Source: Anaerolineae bacterium
GTDB taxonomy: Bacteria > Chloroflexota > Anaerolineae > Promineifilales > Promineifilaceae
DNA length: 64,000 bases
Assembly (NCBI GenBank): GCA_023384355.1
Contig: JAHDWL010000004.1
Coordinates: forward strand, 26,606-90,605
Direction: 5' to 3'
The notes beneath the pieces are model-generated. The model saw nothing but the letters and a program-made list of their open reading frames with translations. It was not told the DNA's origin and searched no databases. The position numbers were made by a program, and so were the translations under genes. Shown piece after piece: positions 7,915-18,136 of this stretch (its first letter is position 1; every line of letters starts with the position of its first letter).

Positions 7915-8613
7915 TTACCTCGGGGTTTGATAATTAAATTCTGAGCTTGCGATGGGCGGTTCGATCTCCGCATTGTTGTTGACAATTGAAAATTGGCAGC
8001 TGTTGGACCCATGCAACATACAGCTATCCTGTTGGATTTGTAGCTGAAGTATGCCGCTCATGAGTTGCTTGTCAAAGGTGCACACTTCGGCATGGGTATT
8101 GCCAATAGAAAGGTAGGGGCAGCTGTATTCTATCAATCGATATCCTTCAGCAGTCCGCTCCCACGTTGAGAGAAAACCTTCATCGGATAGCATCTGTACG
8201 AGATAATCCAGCCGCTGTTCCAGCGTCAGGTGTTCATATTCGATGCGATGCTCGCACAGCAAGGTATCTACGATGCCTTCAAATATCTCGGTTATTACAT
8301 GTTCCGGGAAGCGCCCCTTCATCTGATCGAGGAGCCGACTGGTAAGGCGCACATACCTCTTGGGGAAAAGTTCCTGGCCTTTTTCGCTAAGAGAGTAGAC
8401 GTAATAGGGGCGGCCGACTTTGCGTCGTATACTCGCTGTTTCGATGATGCCATCCGCCTGAAGCGCGTTCAGGTGGTGGCGCACTGTTACCGGCGAAATA
8501 TCTGCCGCTCCGGCGAGCTCTTCCACAGTCGATTGGGGAGACTGCTTTATCGTGTGCAGGATGATGTCTCGTGTTGAGCGTTTTTTGTGATTGATTCTGT
8601 CGTCCACGATCAT
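7915..8613 (-). CDS. sufR: SufR-type Fe-S cluster repressor of the suf operon
   Basis: A 232-residue winged-helix regulator. The N-terminus (about 14-80) is an ArsR/DeoR-like HTH: TVEELAGAADISPVTVRHHL as recognition region and KVGRPYYVYSLSEKG as wing. The C-terminal half has four Cys at 165, 178, 198 and 206; the C-x12-C spacing of the first pair matches the cluster ligands of cyanobacterial and actinobacterial SufR, which repress suf genes when they hold a cluster. It is divergent from sufC, with strong back-to-back promoters between, and is followed 2 bases later by a DUF59 gene. Its role as an autoregulated sensor is inferred from family and position. Confidence 0.9.
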   Translation of the reverse strand: MIVDDRINHKKRSTRDIILHTIKQSPQSTVEELAGAADISPVTVRHHLNALQADGIIETASIRRKVGRPYYVYSLSEKGQELFPKRYVRLTSRLLDQMKGRFPEHVITEIFEGIVDTLLCEHRIEYEHLTLEQRLDYLVQMLSDEGFLSTWERTAEGYRLIEYSCPYLSIGNTHAEVCTFDKQLMSGILQLQIQQDSCMLHGSNSCQFSIVNNNAEIEPPIASSEFNYQTPR

Positions 8614-8639
8614 TATTTATAACCCTAATCGCCCACTGA

Positions 8640-8668
8640 ATTATAGCAACGGAATCTGGGCTGGTCAA
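8640..8668 (-). promoter_or_regulatory. sufR promoter
   Basis: Minus strand TTGACC (8668-8663), 17-base spacer, perfect TATAAT (8645-8640). The start would be near 8633, leaving a leader of about 20 bases before the sufR ATG at 8613. Confidence 0.75.
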
Positions 8669-8701
8669 TTTACTATATTATTATCACTAATATCATATTT
8701 A

Positions 8702-8743
8702 TTGACGGTGATCAACCCCCATGCTATAATTTGATACTGATCA
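8702..8743 (+). promoter_or_regulatory. suf operon promoter with two TGATCA palindromes
   Basis: TTGACG (8702-8707), 17-base spacer, perfect TATAAT (8725-8730), start near 8737. Two copies of the palindrome TGATCA sit at 8709-8714, just after the -35, and at 8738-8743 within CTGATCAG at the transcript start. They are 29 bases apart and would block RNA polymerase if bound, so they are candidate SufR operators. They do not match the operator sequences I know for cyanobacterial or mycobacterial SufR. Confidence 0.7.
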
Positions 8744-8818
8744 GATAATTAAATCACCCATTCAAATTCCCGATGGCGCGCGCGCCATTTATCATATAAA
8801 TGAGGAGCTGACTTGACG

Positions 8819-9601
8819 ATGACTGTTGCGTTGGACATCAACAATCTTCATGTAAATATTGGAGAAAACCGTATTCTGAAAGGTATCGATCTGACGGTGA
8901 GAGAGGGGGAGATCCACGCCTTGATGGGGCCAAACGGTTCCGGGAAGAGCACCCTGGCTTATTCTCTGGCTGGACATCCAAACTATGAACCTGTGGCCGG
9001 AAACGTCACCTACGATGGGGTTAACCTTTTGGATCTTGAAGCCGACGAGCGCTCGCGTCTGGGTTTGTTCCTGGCTTTTCAATATCCGGTAGCCGTCCCC
9101 GGCGTCACAGTGGCCAAATTTCTGCGACAAGCGATCAATGCCCGGCGCAAGGCACTAAATCCCGAGGATGCGGGCATGCCGATCCCCCAATTTCGTCGTT
9201 TGCTGCGCGAGAAGATGGACGCCCTTGGGATCGATCAAAAGTTCGCCGGCCGTTATCTAAATGAAGGCTTTTCCGGCGGGGAGAAAAAACGTGCCGAGAT
9301 TCTTCAGATGGCCATCCTTCAACCGAAAATCGCCATAATGGATGAGACTGATTCTGGTCTCGACATTGACGCTCTCAGGATTGTGGCTGAGGGTGCTGTG
9401 CATCTGCACGATACGAACAATATGGGTGTTCTGGTGATCACCCACTATCAGCGGATCCTCAATTACGTCCAGCCCGATCGCGTGCATATCATGCTCGACG
9501 GCCGCATCGTTGAGAGTGGTGGCCCGGAATTGGCCTTGCATCTTGAAGAGAACGGCTACGATTGGCTGCGCGAGAAGTATGGGGCGGCGGAGGTTGCATA
9601 A
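8819..9601 (+). CDS. sufC: Fe-S assembly ATPase SufC
   Basis: A 260-residue ABC ATPase without membrane partner, the SufC component of the SufBCD scaffold. It has GPNGSGKST near residue 40, the SufC-specific [10 protein letters not shown] after the Q-loop, [15 protein letters not shown] as signature and [16 protein letters not shown] as Walker B, all characteristic of SufC. A TTG at 8813 is 5 bases from an AGGAG and an ATG at 8819 is 11 bases from it; I use the ATG. Its stop overlaps the sufB start (TAATG), so translation is coupled. It is the first gene of the operon. Confidence 0.96.
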   Translation: MTVALDINNLHVNIGENRILKGIDLTVREGEIHALMGPNGSGKSTLAYSLAGHPNYEPVAGNVTYDGVNLLDLEADERSRLGLFLAFQYPVAVPGVTVAKFLRQAINARRKALNPEDAGMPIPQFRRLLREKMDALGIDQKFAGRYLNEGFSGGEKKRAEILQMAILQPKIAIMDETDSGLDIDALRIVAEGAVHLHDTNNMGVLVITHYQRILNYVQPDRVHIMLDGRIVESGGPELALHLEENGYDWLREKYGAAEVA

Positions 9602-11040
9602 TGGCTGACCAAACGATTGAGCGGGAATTAACCGAGAATGAGATCGTCGCCGGGGTAAACGAGGATTATGCTTCCAAGTACGGCTTCGCCGACAAAGAGG
9701 ATTACATCTTCAAGGCCGAGAGAGGGCTGAATGAGAATGTCATTCGTGCCATGTCGAATATGAAGGGCGAACCGGAGTGGATGCTCGATATCAGGCTGAA
9801 GGCCTATCAACACTTTCTGGATCGACCGATGCCTGAATGGGGCGCCGATCTTTCCGAGATCGATTTCGAAAGCATCTACTATTACATCAAACCCAGCGAG
9901 CGACAGGAAGACAACTGGGAAGACGTCCCCGGTTACATCAAGAATACCTTCAACAAGCTTGGTATCCCCGAAGCGGAGCAAAAGTTTCTCTCCGGTGTCG
10001 CGGCTCAGTACGAATCAGAAGTTGTCTACCACAACATCAAAAAAGAGCTTGAACAAAAGGGCGTTATCTTCCTGGGTATGGATGACGGTCTCGCCAAACA
10101 TCCCGAGCTCGTTAAGGAATATTTCGGGACGATCATACCGTCTAACGATAACAAATTTGCCGCCCTCAACACGGCCGTCTGGTCGGGTGGAAGTTTTATT
10201 TATGTCCCGCCGGGCGTCCATATCGATATGCCGTTGCAGGCGTACTTCCGCATTAACGCCAAGAACTCCGGGCAATTTGAGCGCACGTTGATCATTGTCG
10301 ACGAAGGGGCCTATGTTCACTACGTCGAGGGTTGCACGGCACCCATCTATTCTTCAGATTCGCTGCATTCGGCCGTGGTTGAAATCCTCGTCAAGAAGGG
10401 CGGGCGTTGTCGTTACACGACTATTCAGAACTGGTCCAATAATGTCTACAACCTGGTGACAAAACGCGCCATTGCGGAAGAGAACGCGACGATGGAATGG
10501 GTAGACGGCAATTTGGGTTCCAAAATCACCATGAAATATCCCGCCGTCTATCTGATGGGCAGAGGCGCGCACGGTGAAATCTTGTCAATTGCTTTTGCGG
10601 GCCAAGGACAACACCAGGACGCCGGTGGCAAGGTTGTGCATATGGCCCCTCACACAAGTAGCCGGATAATTTCAAAATCAATCTCCAAGGGTGGGGGAAG
10701 GGCGTCCTATCGAGGTTTGCTAAAGGTTGCCGAAGGCGCCTATGATTGCAAGTCAAATGTTGTTTGCGACGCGCTTCTTCTGGATGAGCACAGTCGCTCG
10801 GACACCTACCCGTACATCGAAATAAACGAATCGGATGTCAATATCGGCCACGAGGCGTCGGTTAGTAAAGTCGGCGAAGAACAAGTCTTCTATCTCATGA
10901 GTCGCGGCATCCCCGAAGATGAGGCAAACGCATTGATCGTCAATGGGTTCATCGAGCCACTGGTCAAGGAGTTGCCGATGGAGTATGCGATCGAAATGAA
11001 CCGCCTGATACAGTTGCAAATGGAGGGTAGCATTGGCTGA
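9601..11040 (+). CDS. sufB: Fe-S cluster scaffold protein SufB
   Basis: 479 residues, the usual SufB length, and recognisable from start to end: [16 protein letters not shown] near the N-terminus, [28 protein letters not shown] in the beta-helix core, the conserved [20 protein letters not shown], and near the C-terminus EVFYLMSRG-type [19 protein letters not shown]. SufB holds the nascent cluster with SufD and SufC. The start at 9601 shares its A with the sufC stop. An upstream in-frame ATG at 9562 lies inside sufC and is not needed. Confidence 0.97.
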   Translation: MADQTIERELTENEIVAGVNEDYASKYGFADKEDYIFKAERGLNENVIRAMSNMKGEPEWMLDIRLKAYQHFLDRPMPEWGADLSEIDFESIYYYIKPSERQEDNWEDVPGYIKNTFNKLGIPEAEQKFLSGVAAQYESEVVYHNIKKELEQKGVIFLGMDDGLAKHPELVKEYFGTIIPSNDNKFAALNTAVWSGGSFIYVPPGVHIDMPLQAYFRINAKNSGQFERTLIIVDEGAYVHYVEGCTAPIYSSDSLHSAVVEILVKKGGRCRYTTIQNWSNNVYNLVTKRAIAEENATMEWVDGNLGSKITMKYPAVYLMGRGAHGEILSIAFAGQGQHQDAGGKVVHMAPHTSSRIISKSISKGGGRASYRGLLKVAEGAYDCKSNVVCDALLLDEHSRSDTYPYIEINESDVNIGHEASVSKVGEEQVFYLMSRGIPEDEANALIVNGFIEPLVKELPMEYAIEMNRLIQLQMEGSIG

Positions 11041-12340
11041 GTTGCTTCCCTTTACTCGTGCGTCAGTAATCCAGCTCTCTTCGTCATTAAACGAGCCGGA
11101 ATGGATGCTGGCTCTTCGTTTGAACGCATGGGAGATTTATGCCTCCTTGCCGGTTCCAACCACCAGGGATGAGGCATGGCGACGAACTGATATTCGTCGA
11201 TTCAAGCTCGATTCATTCGGCATATCGCTGAATGGCACCGGCGCTTCGTCCGTTGAGGTCCCGAATCATCTGGGCGCGCAGCTCACGGATGACGCCGCCG
11301 GTGGGGTCCTGGTTGAGGTTGATGGCGTGGTTAAGGAATATACCTTGAGCGACGAGCTTCGCGCGCAAGGCGTTATTTTCTGTGACATGCACACGGCCGT
11401 TCGGGAGCACGGTGATCTGGTTCGAAAAAACTTCATGACCGAAGCTGTACGACCTGACGAGGGCAAGTTCGCCGCCCTGCACGGCGCATTCTGGCGCGGC
11501 GGCGTTTTCCTGTACGTCCCGCGCGGCGTGAAGGCTTCTGCCCCTCTTCATAGTGCCCTCTGGGCGCTCCACGGCCGCACATTCACCCATACACTTGTTG
11601 TTCTCGACGCAAACTCCGAAGCGACTTTTATGGATGAATACGCTTCCCCGGCCAAAGGCGAGGGGCAGGCGCTTCACAACGGTGCGATTGAATTGATCGT
11701 TCGTGATGGCGCGAGTCTGCATTACGCCTCGCTCCAGGACTTCGGCTCAAACGTTTGGCAGTTCAACCATGAGTGCGGCCGCGTGGGGAAAGACGGCAAG
11801 CTAGACTGGATCACCAGCGTGATGGGAACACGCCTGACGAAGGCTTTCCAGACGTCGCAACTGGATGCTCCGGGAGCCTGGGCGCGAATGTCGGGTATCT
11901 TCTTCACAAACGGGCGGCAGCATGTAGATCTTGACACCCAACAGAACCACAATGCCGCCGATACCACTAGCGACTTGCTTTACAAGGGCGCTCTGAGGGA
12001 TCAATCCCGCTCAGTCTGGCAAGGCATGATCAAGGCCTTGCCGGATTCACAGCGTATCGACGGCTTCCAGGCTAACCGAAACCTGATGCTGGACAGAACG
12101 GCAAGAGCGGATTCGATCCCGGGCCTGGAAATCCAGGCGGATGATGTGCGATGCACCCACGCTTCAACGGTCGGCAAGCTCGATGAGGAAGAGATCTTCT
12201 ATCTGATGAGCCGGGGAATCCCGCGTAATGACGCCGTGCGGATGGTAATTCAGGGATTCTTTGACCCGGTTATGCAACGCATACCGTTTGAGGGAGTTCG
12301 CAACCGAATCTTTGGCCGCATCCTGGAAAAAATCGGCTGA
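11033..12340 (+). CDS. sufD: Fe-S assembly protein SufD
   Basis: 435 residues, homologous to SufB in its C-terminal half: [27 protein letters not shown], then [24 protein letters not shown] and [29 protein letters not shown]. These are SufD hallmarks. The start is TTG at 11033, inside the last codons of sufB. It is well supported because GGAGGG (11022-11027) lies 5 bases upstream and no better start is in frame. SufD pairs with SufB on the SufC dimer and helps iron acquisition in studied systems. Confidence 0.95.
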   Translation: MAELLPFTRASVIQLSSSLNEPEWMLALRLNAWEIYASLPVPTTRDEAWRRTDIRRFKLDSFGISLNGTGASSVEVPNHLGAQLTDDAAGGVLVEVDGVVKEYTLSDELRAQGVIFCDMHTAVREHGDLVRKNFMTEAVRPDEGKFAALHGAFWRGGVFLYVPRGVKASAPLHSALWALHGRTFTHTLVVLDANSEATFMDEYASPAKGEGQALHNGAIELIVRDGASLHYASLQDFGSNVWQFNHECGRVGKDGKLDWITSVMGTRLTKAFQTSQLDAPGAWARMSGIFFTNGRQHVDLDTQQNHNAADTTSDLLYKGALRDQSRSVWQGMIKALPDSQRIDGFQANRNLMLDRTARADSIPGLEIQADDVRCTHASTVGKLDEEEIFYLMSRGIPRNDAVRMVIQGFFDPVMQRIPFEGVRNRIFGRILEKIG

Positions 12341-12474
12341 AACAATAGTTTCCAGCTCCGCTACCAACTGTTTAGACGCCGGCTTTTGTGAATTGCTTGC
12401 TCCCGCAAGCGTTTTGCGGAAGGCGGCGTTTGTTCTTGATAGGCGAGATTACTGCACTTCAAAGGAAAAAAACC

Positions 12475-13344
12475 ATGTCTCCTGACAAGTATGCCGCTGA
12501 AGATGTTTTGGTGAGCACCCAATGGGTCGCAAATAACCTGCACAGGACCAATGAGATACGTCTCGTCGAGTCTAATGAAGACCTGCTTCTCTATGGCACA
12601 GGGCATATCCCAAATGCTGTCCACATCGATTGGGTTGCTGATTTAAACGATTCTATTCGTCGGGACTATCTCAACGAGGAACAATTCGCAGCCCTGTTGT
12701 CCCGAAACGGGATTGATAACGACACGACAGTCGTATTTTACGGCGATAAAAATAACTGGTGGGCGACCTACGCCTTCTGGGTGTTCAAGCTGTTTGGGCA
12801 CCAGGATTGCCGCATCATGGACGGCGGACGCCAGAAATGGATCGCGGAAGGGCGAGAACTTACCAGGGAGAGACCAGTTTTCAAGCCCACCCCATACAAG
12901 TCAACGCCGCGAGTGGACTACAAGATTCGCGCGTTCCGCGATCAGGTCCTGGCTCACGTAATGGCTGGTCAGCCGCTGGTCGACGTTCGCAGCCCGCAAG
13001 AGTTCAGCGGCGAGTTGTTGCATATGCCCGGCTCCCCACAGGAAGGCGCGCTCCGTGGCGGCCATATCAAGGGGGCGGTGAGCGTACCCTGGAGCCGGGC
13101 TGCTGCCGAAGACGGGACATTCAAACCTGCGGACGAACTGCGCGCGATATATGAGGGGGAGAAGGGTTTATCCTCTGATGATAATGTCATCGCGTATTGC
13201 CGCATCGGAGAGCGAAGTTCGCATACCTGGTTTGTCCTGACCTACCTATTAGGCTATCCTAACGTCCGAAATTATGATGGGTCCTGGACTGAGTGGGGGA
13301 ACCTGGTTGGGGTGCCGATCGAGAACCCTTCCAAGCAAGGATGA
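12475..13344 (+). CDS. Sulfurtransferase with two rhodanese domains
   Basis: A 289-residue thiosulfate/mercaptopyruvate-type sulfurtransferase. The N-terminal rhodanese domain (about 10-130) is non-catalytic: [12 protein letters not shown] carries Asp where the active Cys would be. The C-terminal domain (about 150-285) has the active loop CRIGERS with Cys242, the loop type found in actinobacterial-style sulfurtransferases; it differs from CGSGVT of mercaptopyruvate enzymes. The start at 12475 follows AAAGGA at a good distance. It sits 134 bases after sufD and 7 bases before sufS, so it may supply or traffic sulfane sulfur for cluster assembly. That role is inference. Confidence 0.88.
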   Translation: MSPDKYAAEDVLVSTQWVANNLHRTNEIRLVESNEDLLLYGTGHIPNAVHIDWVADLNDSIRRDYLNEEQFAALLSRNGIDNDTTVVFYGDKNNWWATYAFWVFKLFGHQDCRIMDGGRQKWIAEGRELTRERPVFKPTPYKSTPRVDYKIRAFRDQVLAHVMAGQPLVDVRSPQEFSGELLHMPGSPQEGALRGGHIKGAVSVPWSRAAAEDGTFKPADELRAIYEGEKGLSSDDNVIAYCRIGERSSHTWFVLTYLLGYPNVRNYDGSWTEWGNLVGVPIENPSKQG

Positions 13345-13351
13345 GTGCATA

Positions 13352-14581
13352 GTGTTTAATGTTGAGGACGTCCGAAGGGATTTCCCAATTCTCGATACTG
13401 AAGTTTATCCCGGTGTGCCGCTGGTCTATCTGGATAGTGCTGCTTCCTCACAAAAACCGACTTCGGTTATTGCGGCGATGGATGATTACTACATCCATTA
13501 TCACGCCAATATTCATCGAGGGGTGCATCGGTTGAGCGAGTTGGCGACGTCTGCCTATGAGTTGGCGCGGCAAAAGGTTGCCAGGTTTATCAACGCGCCG
13601 ACCACCGAAGAGGTTGTCTTTGTCGGCAACGCCACCGAGGCCTTCAATCTGGTAGCTTATAGCTGGGGCCGGACAAACATTGGGCCGGGCGACGAGATCC
13701 TGCTGACCGAGATGGAACACCACGCCAACATCGTCCCCTGGCAGATATTGGCGCGGGAGAAGGGCGCAACAATTCGATATCTTCCCATAAGGGACGATGG
13801 AACCCTGCTGGTTGAGCGTCTGGACGAGTTTTTAAACAAACGTACCCGCCTGTTTTCATTCACCGGTGTCTCCAACGTTCTGGGAACCATCAACCCCGTC
13901 ACTGAGTTGGTAGAGGCGGCGCATGCAGTTGGCGCGCTGGCTATGGTGGATGCGGCCCAAACTGCCCCCCATATGTCGATCGATGTCCAGGCTCTGAACT
14001 GCGACTTTCTCGCGTTTTCATCCCACAAAATGTGTGGGCCGACCGGGATTGGCGTTCTTTACGGCAAGCGCGAGTTGCTGGAAGCCATGCCACCTTTCCT
14101 CGGCGGCGGCGATATGATCCGTCGCGTGACATTGGAGGGGTTTACCACGAACGACCTGCCCTGGAAATTCGAGGCAGGTACACCCCGGATCGCCGAAGCA
14201 ATCGGTCTCGGCGCGGCAGTCGATTACCTTAATCATTTGGGCATTGACGCCGTTCATGCTCACGAACAGACCATTACTCAATATGCTTTGGAGTCTTTGA
14301 GCGAAGTGCCGGGTTTATCATTGCTCGGACCACCTGGTAGCTTACATGGTGGTTTGGCGTCTTTCACATTGGGGGGAGTCCATCCCCACGACATCGCAGA
14401 AGTCCTGGACAAAAAGGGCATCGCGATTCGCGCCGGGCATCATTGTGCGATGCCGCTTCATCAGAAATTGGGTATTCCCGCATCTGCCCGGGCGAGCTTC
14501 TATGTCCACACGACCTTCGAAGAGGTCGACCAGCTCACAGCCGCATTGCATCACACCCGATCTGTTTTCAGGCTGAATTAA
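13352..14581 (+). CDS. sufS: Cysteine desulfurase SufS
   Basis: A 409-residue group II cysteine desulfurase. It binds PLP through Lys226 in FLAFSSHKMCGPTG, has the cofactor-binding ATEAFNLVAYSW and TEMEHHANIVPWQ segments, and the active Cys365 in the short loop RAGHHCAMP that defines SufS-type enzymes. It moves sulfur from cysteine to the SufU partner encoded downstream. The start is GTG at 13352, with AAGGA 10 bases upstream, giving the family's usual N-terminus (VRRDFPIL). A longer frame from 13274 would run through the end of the rhodanese gene and is unlikely. Confidence 0.95.
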   Translation: MFNVEDVRRDFPILDTEVYPGVPLVYLDSAASSQKPTSVIAAMDDYYIHYHANIHRGVHRLSELATSAYELARQKVARFINAPTTEEVVFVGNATEAFNLVAYSWGRTNIGPGDEILLTEMEHHANIVPWQILAREKGATIRYLPIRDDGTLLVERLDEFLNKRTRLFSFTGVSNVLGTINPVTELVEAAHAVGALAMVDAAQTAPHMSIDVQALNCDFLAFSSHKMCGPTGIGVLYGKRELLEAMPPFLGGGDMIRRVTLEGFTTNDLPWKFEAGTPRIAEAIGLGAAVDYLNHLGIDAVHAHEQTITQYALESLSEVPGLSLLGPPGSLHGGLASFTLGGVHPHDIAEVLDKKGIAIRAGHHCAMPLHQKLGIPASARASFYVHTTFEEVDQLTAALHHTRSVFRLN

Positions 14582-14622
14582 AGCAGGTCAGATTAAGATC
14601 ACTGTTAAACTGGAGGCTGCCC

Positions 14623-15024
14623 ATGGACGCCAATATCTATCAAGAGCAAATAATCGATCTGTACGAACACCCGCTGAATTATGGCGAGATCGAGAATCCA
14701 GACTTCACCTATGAGGAAGATAATCCTCTCTGCGGTGATGTCATCCGTATTGATGTTCGTCTTGACGACGAAGGCAGGGTGGCGGATGTGGCCTGGCGTG
14801 GCGATGGTTGCGCCATCAGTCAAGCTTCGGCCTCGCTCCTGACTGAGGAAATCAAGGGCAAAACCCTTGATGAAGTTAAATCATTCACCAGTGAAGAATT
14901 ATTGGGATTAGTTGGAGTTCCCCTTAGTATGGCACGTGTGAAATGCGCTCTGCTATCCCTCAAGGTTTTGAAAGCTGGTGCTTATGGGATCCCTGATCCT
15001 GGGGTAATGCGCACGCATGACTAA
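14623..15024 (+). CDS. sufU: SufU/IscU-type sulfur acceptor
   Basis: 133 residues of the IscU/SufU fold. Metal or cluster ligands are Cys37 and Asp39 in NPLCGD, Cys63 in GDGCAISQAS, and Cys108 in RVKC. The RVKC motif, with Lys where IscU has His, is a SufU mark, but the 45-residue gap between Cys63 and Cys108 is as short as in IscU; Bacillus SufU has about 62 because of an insertion. It is thus a SufU without the usual insert. GGAGG at 14612-14616 supports the ATG at 14623. It overlaps the next gene by 8 bases. Confidence 0.93.
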   Translation: MDANIYQEQIIDLYEHPLNYGEIENPDFTYEEDNPLCGDVIRIDVRLDDEGRVADVAWRGDGCAISQASASLLTEEIKGKTLDEVKSFTSEELLGLVGVPLSMARVKCALLSLKVLKAGAYGIPDPGVMRTHD

Positions 15025-15337
15025 TTTGGTTATGGTTACTCGCGAGGATGAGCTTTTGCCCGGCTCGCGTCTTCATCTTGAATTGGGCGAGGAGTCCGTC
15101 ATCCTTTTGAATTACGAGGGTGAGTTCTTTTGTATCGCCGACCTTTGCACTCATGATGGCGGGCCGCTGGAGGACGGGGACGTGTTTGAGTGTCAGATTG
15201 AGTGCCCTCGCCACGGCGCTCGCTTCGATCTGCGAACCGGCAAGGTGACGCGCCTCCCCGCGACTGATCCAATCCCGGTCTATCCGGTCACGATCAAGGA
15301 CGGGATGGTCTATGTCGAAGAGCCGGAACCCTGGTAA
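15017..15337 (+). CDS. Rieske-type [2Fe-2S] ferredoxin
   Basis: A 106-residue soluble Rieske protein. Cluster ligands are Cys44 and His46 in CTHDGG and Cys63 and His66 in CPRHGARF, the pattern of dioxygenase-type ferredoxins such as NdoA or NirD-like proteins. There is no signal peptide or membrane anchor. Its ATG lies inside the end of sufU, so it is the last gene of the suf operon. Its position suggests it supplies electrons to the assembly machinery or is an early client; no oxygenase gene is nearby. Confidence 0.92.
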   Translation: MTNLVMVTREDELLPGSRLHLELGEESVILLNYEGEFFCIADLCTHDGGPLEDGDVFECQIECPRHGARFDLRTGKVTRLPATDPIPVYPVTIKDGMVYVEEPEPW

Positions 15338-15525
15338 TCCTTCAAGACATCGTCGATTAATACACAATCAGTCCGGTGGCTGACCATCCGCTACGCTGAT
15401 TATTCTCCTGATTACCTGGGGTGCGATTAATGGATGCGTAGGTCTGGTGAGTCCAAGGTGATCTGTTGACTCTCCCAACCATCCGAACTTCCTGGCCTCT
15501 CTTCTTTTCTCCTCTCGTTTTCCCG

Positions 15526-15554
15526 TTGACATCACAAGACAAATTGCCTATAGT
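15526..15554 (+). promoter_or_regulatory. Promoter of the topoisomerase gene
   Basis: Perfect TTGACA (15526-15531), 17-base spacer, TATAGT (15549-15554), start near 15561, about 50 bases before the GTG at 15611. The rest of the 273-base gap after the Rieske gene shows no gene and no clear terminator. Confidence 0.8.
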
Positions 15555-15610
15555 TGGGACGATTTAGAACAAATATTTCATTTCGCCTGACGCTATCAGG
15601 CTGAATAATT

Positions 15611-18115
15611 GTGCCACCTATGGAAGTTGGACTGATCAAGCAAGTCAATATAGATCAGGAAATGCGCGAGTCTTACCTGAGCTACGCCATGAGCGTTATT
15701 GTCTCGCGCGCGTTACCTGATGTCCGGGATGGATTAAAACCCGTCCAGCGGCGAATTCTGTACGCAATGTACGATATGGGGCTACGACCGGACACCGCCT
15801 ATCGAAAATCGGCGCGTGTCGTCGGCGAAGTTCTTGGCAAGTATCATCCTCATGGCGACCAGCCGGTGTATGAAGCCATGGTACGCATGGCGCAGGATTT
15901 TTCCATGCGCTACATGCTGGTCGATGGGCAGGGGAATTTCGGGTCGATCGATGGTGACGCGGCCGCCGCCATGCGCTATACCGAAGCCCGGATGTCCCAG
16001 ATGGGACATGACCTGCTCCATGATATCGAGAAGAACACCGTTGACTTTGAGCCGAACTTCGATGACTCACTCAAAGAACCTAGTGTCCTGCCTGCCACCA
16101 TCCCTAACCTTTTAGTGAATGGGTCGTCGGGCATTGCTGTCGGCATGGCGACAAGTATTCCGCCGCATAACCTTAACGAGATTGTCGGCGCGCTGGTATT
16201 CATGCTCGAGAACTGGGGGAAGCTGGATGAGATTACCGTTGCCGACCTGATGCGCTTCGTCCAGGGGCCGGATTTCCCCACAGGCGGATTGATCGCTCGC
16301 CATCGGGGTGAGGACGATGGTGCTGACGTTATCGCCAGTGCCTATGCCACCGGCCGAGGTCGGGTGACAGTTCGCGCGCGGGCGCACATCGAGCAGATGG
16401 GCCGCAACAAATCCCGCATTATCATCACCGAGATCCCTTATCAGGTGAACAAGACGAACCTTCTCGGCCGCATCGCTGACCTGCATCGGGACGGGAAGAT
16501 AGAAGGACTGACCGACCTGCGCGATGAGTCTGACCGTCGCGGGCTGCGGATCATCATTGAGACGACCCGGACTGTAGACGCCGAGGCGGTGTTGGCTGAC
16601 CTGTTCCGGCTGACGCCGCTGCAATCTACGTTCAGTATCTCTCTACTGGCTTTGGTTAACCAAGAGCCGCGTGTGCTGACGCTGAAGCAGGCTCTGCGCT
16701 ATTACCTTGAACATCGGTTGGAGGTCGTACGCCGCCGCAGCGAATATGACCTGGAAAAGGCGCGCCAGCGAGCACACATCCTGGAGGGCCTGCTTGTTGC
16801 TCTTGACAATCTGGATGAGGTTATTGACCTCATCCGGCGCTCTCGTTCGGCCGATACTGCCAAAACCAACCTGATGGAGCGCTTCAAGCTGACCGAGATC
16901 CAGGCCCAGGCCATTCTCGACATGCAATTGCGACGTCTCGCGGCTTTGGAGAGGAAAAAGATACAAGAAGAGTACAAGGAAAAGCTGGCTCTCATCAAGG
17001 ATCTTGAAAAACTGTTGGCCCGACCGGAATTAATGCGCGAGCAGATCAAAAAAGAGCTGCTGGAAGTGAGTGAGAAATTTGGCGACAAGCGTCGCACCCA
17101 GATCGTCGATTCCACCGAAGGCGGCGTGCTCACTAGCGCCGGCCTGTTGCCGGACGAGCAAGGCTGGGTGATGATTGGTGAAAAAGGGACAATGTGCCGG
17201 GCAAATGGCGAGACTTTGCCGGCGATGGCTCGCAAACCGCTGGAACAACCCGCGGCCTTGATTCGAGCCGGCACACGGGATATCCTTTACTTGTTTGCGG
17301 CTGGTGGTCGGGCGGCTGGTTTGCCTGTGCACCGTATACCGGAAAGTGACGAGATTGGCAGGGGAATAGCCTGGGGTAATCTGACGCCTCTTGGTCGGGA
17401 TGATCATTTGGCGGCAGCACTCGTATTACCGGCAGACATCTCCCGGGAAGGCTATCTCTTTCTGACAACGCTTGCCGGTGTGGTTAAACGGATACGATTG
17501 GACGACCTGCCCGGTGTAACGGCTGACCCGTTCATCGCAATCAACGTGGCCGAAGATGACGCGCTGGGGTGGGTCCGCGTGACTGGTGGCGATCAGGAGA
17601 TTTTACTGGCAACCTCCAGTGGACAGGCAATTCGATTCAATGAGGAATCGGTGCGGCCAATGGGTTTGCCGGCGGCCGGTGTTCTGGGGATAAAACTCGA
17701 TAGCGAGACGGACGGAATTGTCGGGATGGATGTCGTGGCGCCGAACAGCTTTGTCTGGAGCATTACCGATAATGGCTTCGCCAAGGCAACCCCCATTGAG
17801 GAATACCCGCTGCAGAACCGTTATGGGCAGGGTGTCATCAACCTGCGCCTTCCGAAAGGCGCATCGGAGGTAGTGGCGATGTCGTTACTGCTTAAGGGGA
17901 TGACCTGCATCATCACGACAAGCGGTGGCGTGACGAAGAAGATCGGGCTGAGCGATACGCCGATTGGCTCTCGCAGTGCGCGGCCGCAATCGGTTATGAC
18001 GTTGGCCGCCAAGAGTCGTGTTACTGGCGTGGTGTCGCCGGTCGTGAACGGGATGCCGCCTCCAAAAGCCTCCACACCTGAAACTGAAAAGAAACGCGGC
18101 AAGAGCAAGAATTAG
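15611..18115 (+). CDS. gyrA: DNA gyrase/topoisomerase IV subunit A
   Basis: 834 residues. The breakage-reunion domain is complete: [26 protein letters not shown], then the quinolone-site segment [17 protein letters not shown], and catalytic Tyr123 in RYTEARMS. The C-terminal part (about 510-800) is a beta-pinwheel. At E. coli Ser83 and Asp87 positions it has Gln84 and Glu88. The GyrA-box expected in the first blade is not recognisable ([13 protein letters not shown] there); the nearest match is [11 protein letters not shown] in a later blade. It could therefore be a gyrase with a degenerate box or a ParC-like paralogue. No gyrB/parE is adjacent. The start is GTG at 15611 or ATG at 15620. Confidence 0.9.
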   Translation: MPPMEVGLIKQVNIDQEMRESYLSYAMSVIVSRALPDVRDGLKPVQRRILYAMYDMGLRPDTAYRKSARVVGEVLGKYHPHGDQPVYEAMVRMAQDFSMRYMLVDGQGNFGSIDGDAAAAMRYTEARMSQMGHDLLHDIEKNTVDFEPNFDDSLKEPSVLPATIPNLLVNGSSGIAVGMATSIPPHNLNEIVGALVFMLENWGKLDEITVADLMRFVQGPDFPTGGLIARHRGEDDGADVIASAYATGRGRVTVRARAHIEQMGRNKSRIIITEIPYQVNKTNLLGRIADLHRDGKIEGLTDLRDESDRRGLRIIIETTRTVDAEAVLADLFRLTPLQSTFSISLLALVNQEPRVLTLKQALRYYLEHRLEVVRRRSEYDLEKARQRAHILEGLLVALDNLDEVIDLIRRSRSADTAKTNLMERFKLTEIQAQAILDMQLRRLAALERKKIQEEYKEKLALIKDLEKLLARPELMREQIKKELLEVSEKFGDKRRTQIVDSTEGGVLTSAGLLPDEQGWVMIGEKGTMCRANGETLPAMARKPLEQPAALIRAGTRDILYLFAAGGRAAGLPVHRIPESDEIGRGIAWGNLTPLGRDDHLAAALVLPADISREGYLFLTTLAGVVKRIRLDDLPGVTADPFIAINVAEDDALGWVRVTGGDQEILLATSSGQAIRFNEESVRPMGLPAAGVLGIKLDSETDGIVGMDVVAPNSFVWSITDNGFAKATPIEEYPLQNRYGQGVINLRLPKGASEVVAMSLLLKGMTCIITTSGGVTKKIGLSDTPIGSRSARPQSVMTLAAKSRVTGVVSPVVNGMPPPKASTPETEKKRGKSKN

Positions 18116-18136
18116 GTAGACCATTGGAGAATCATC

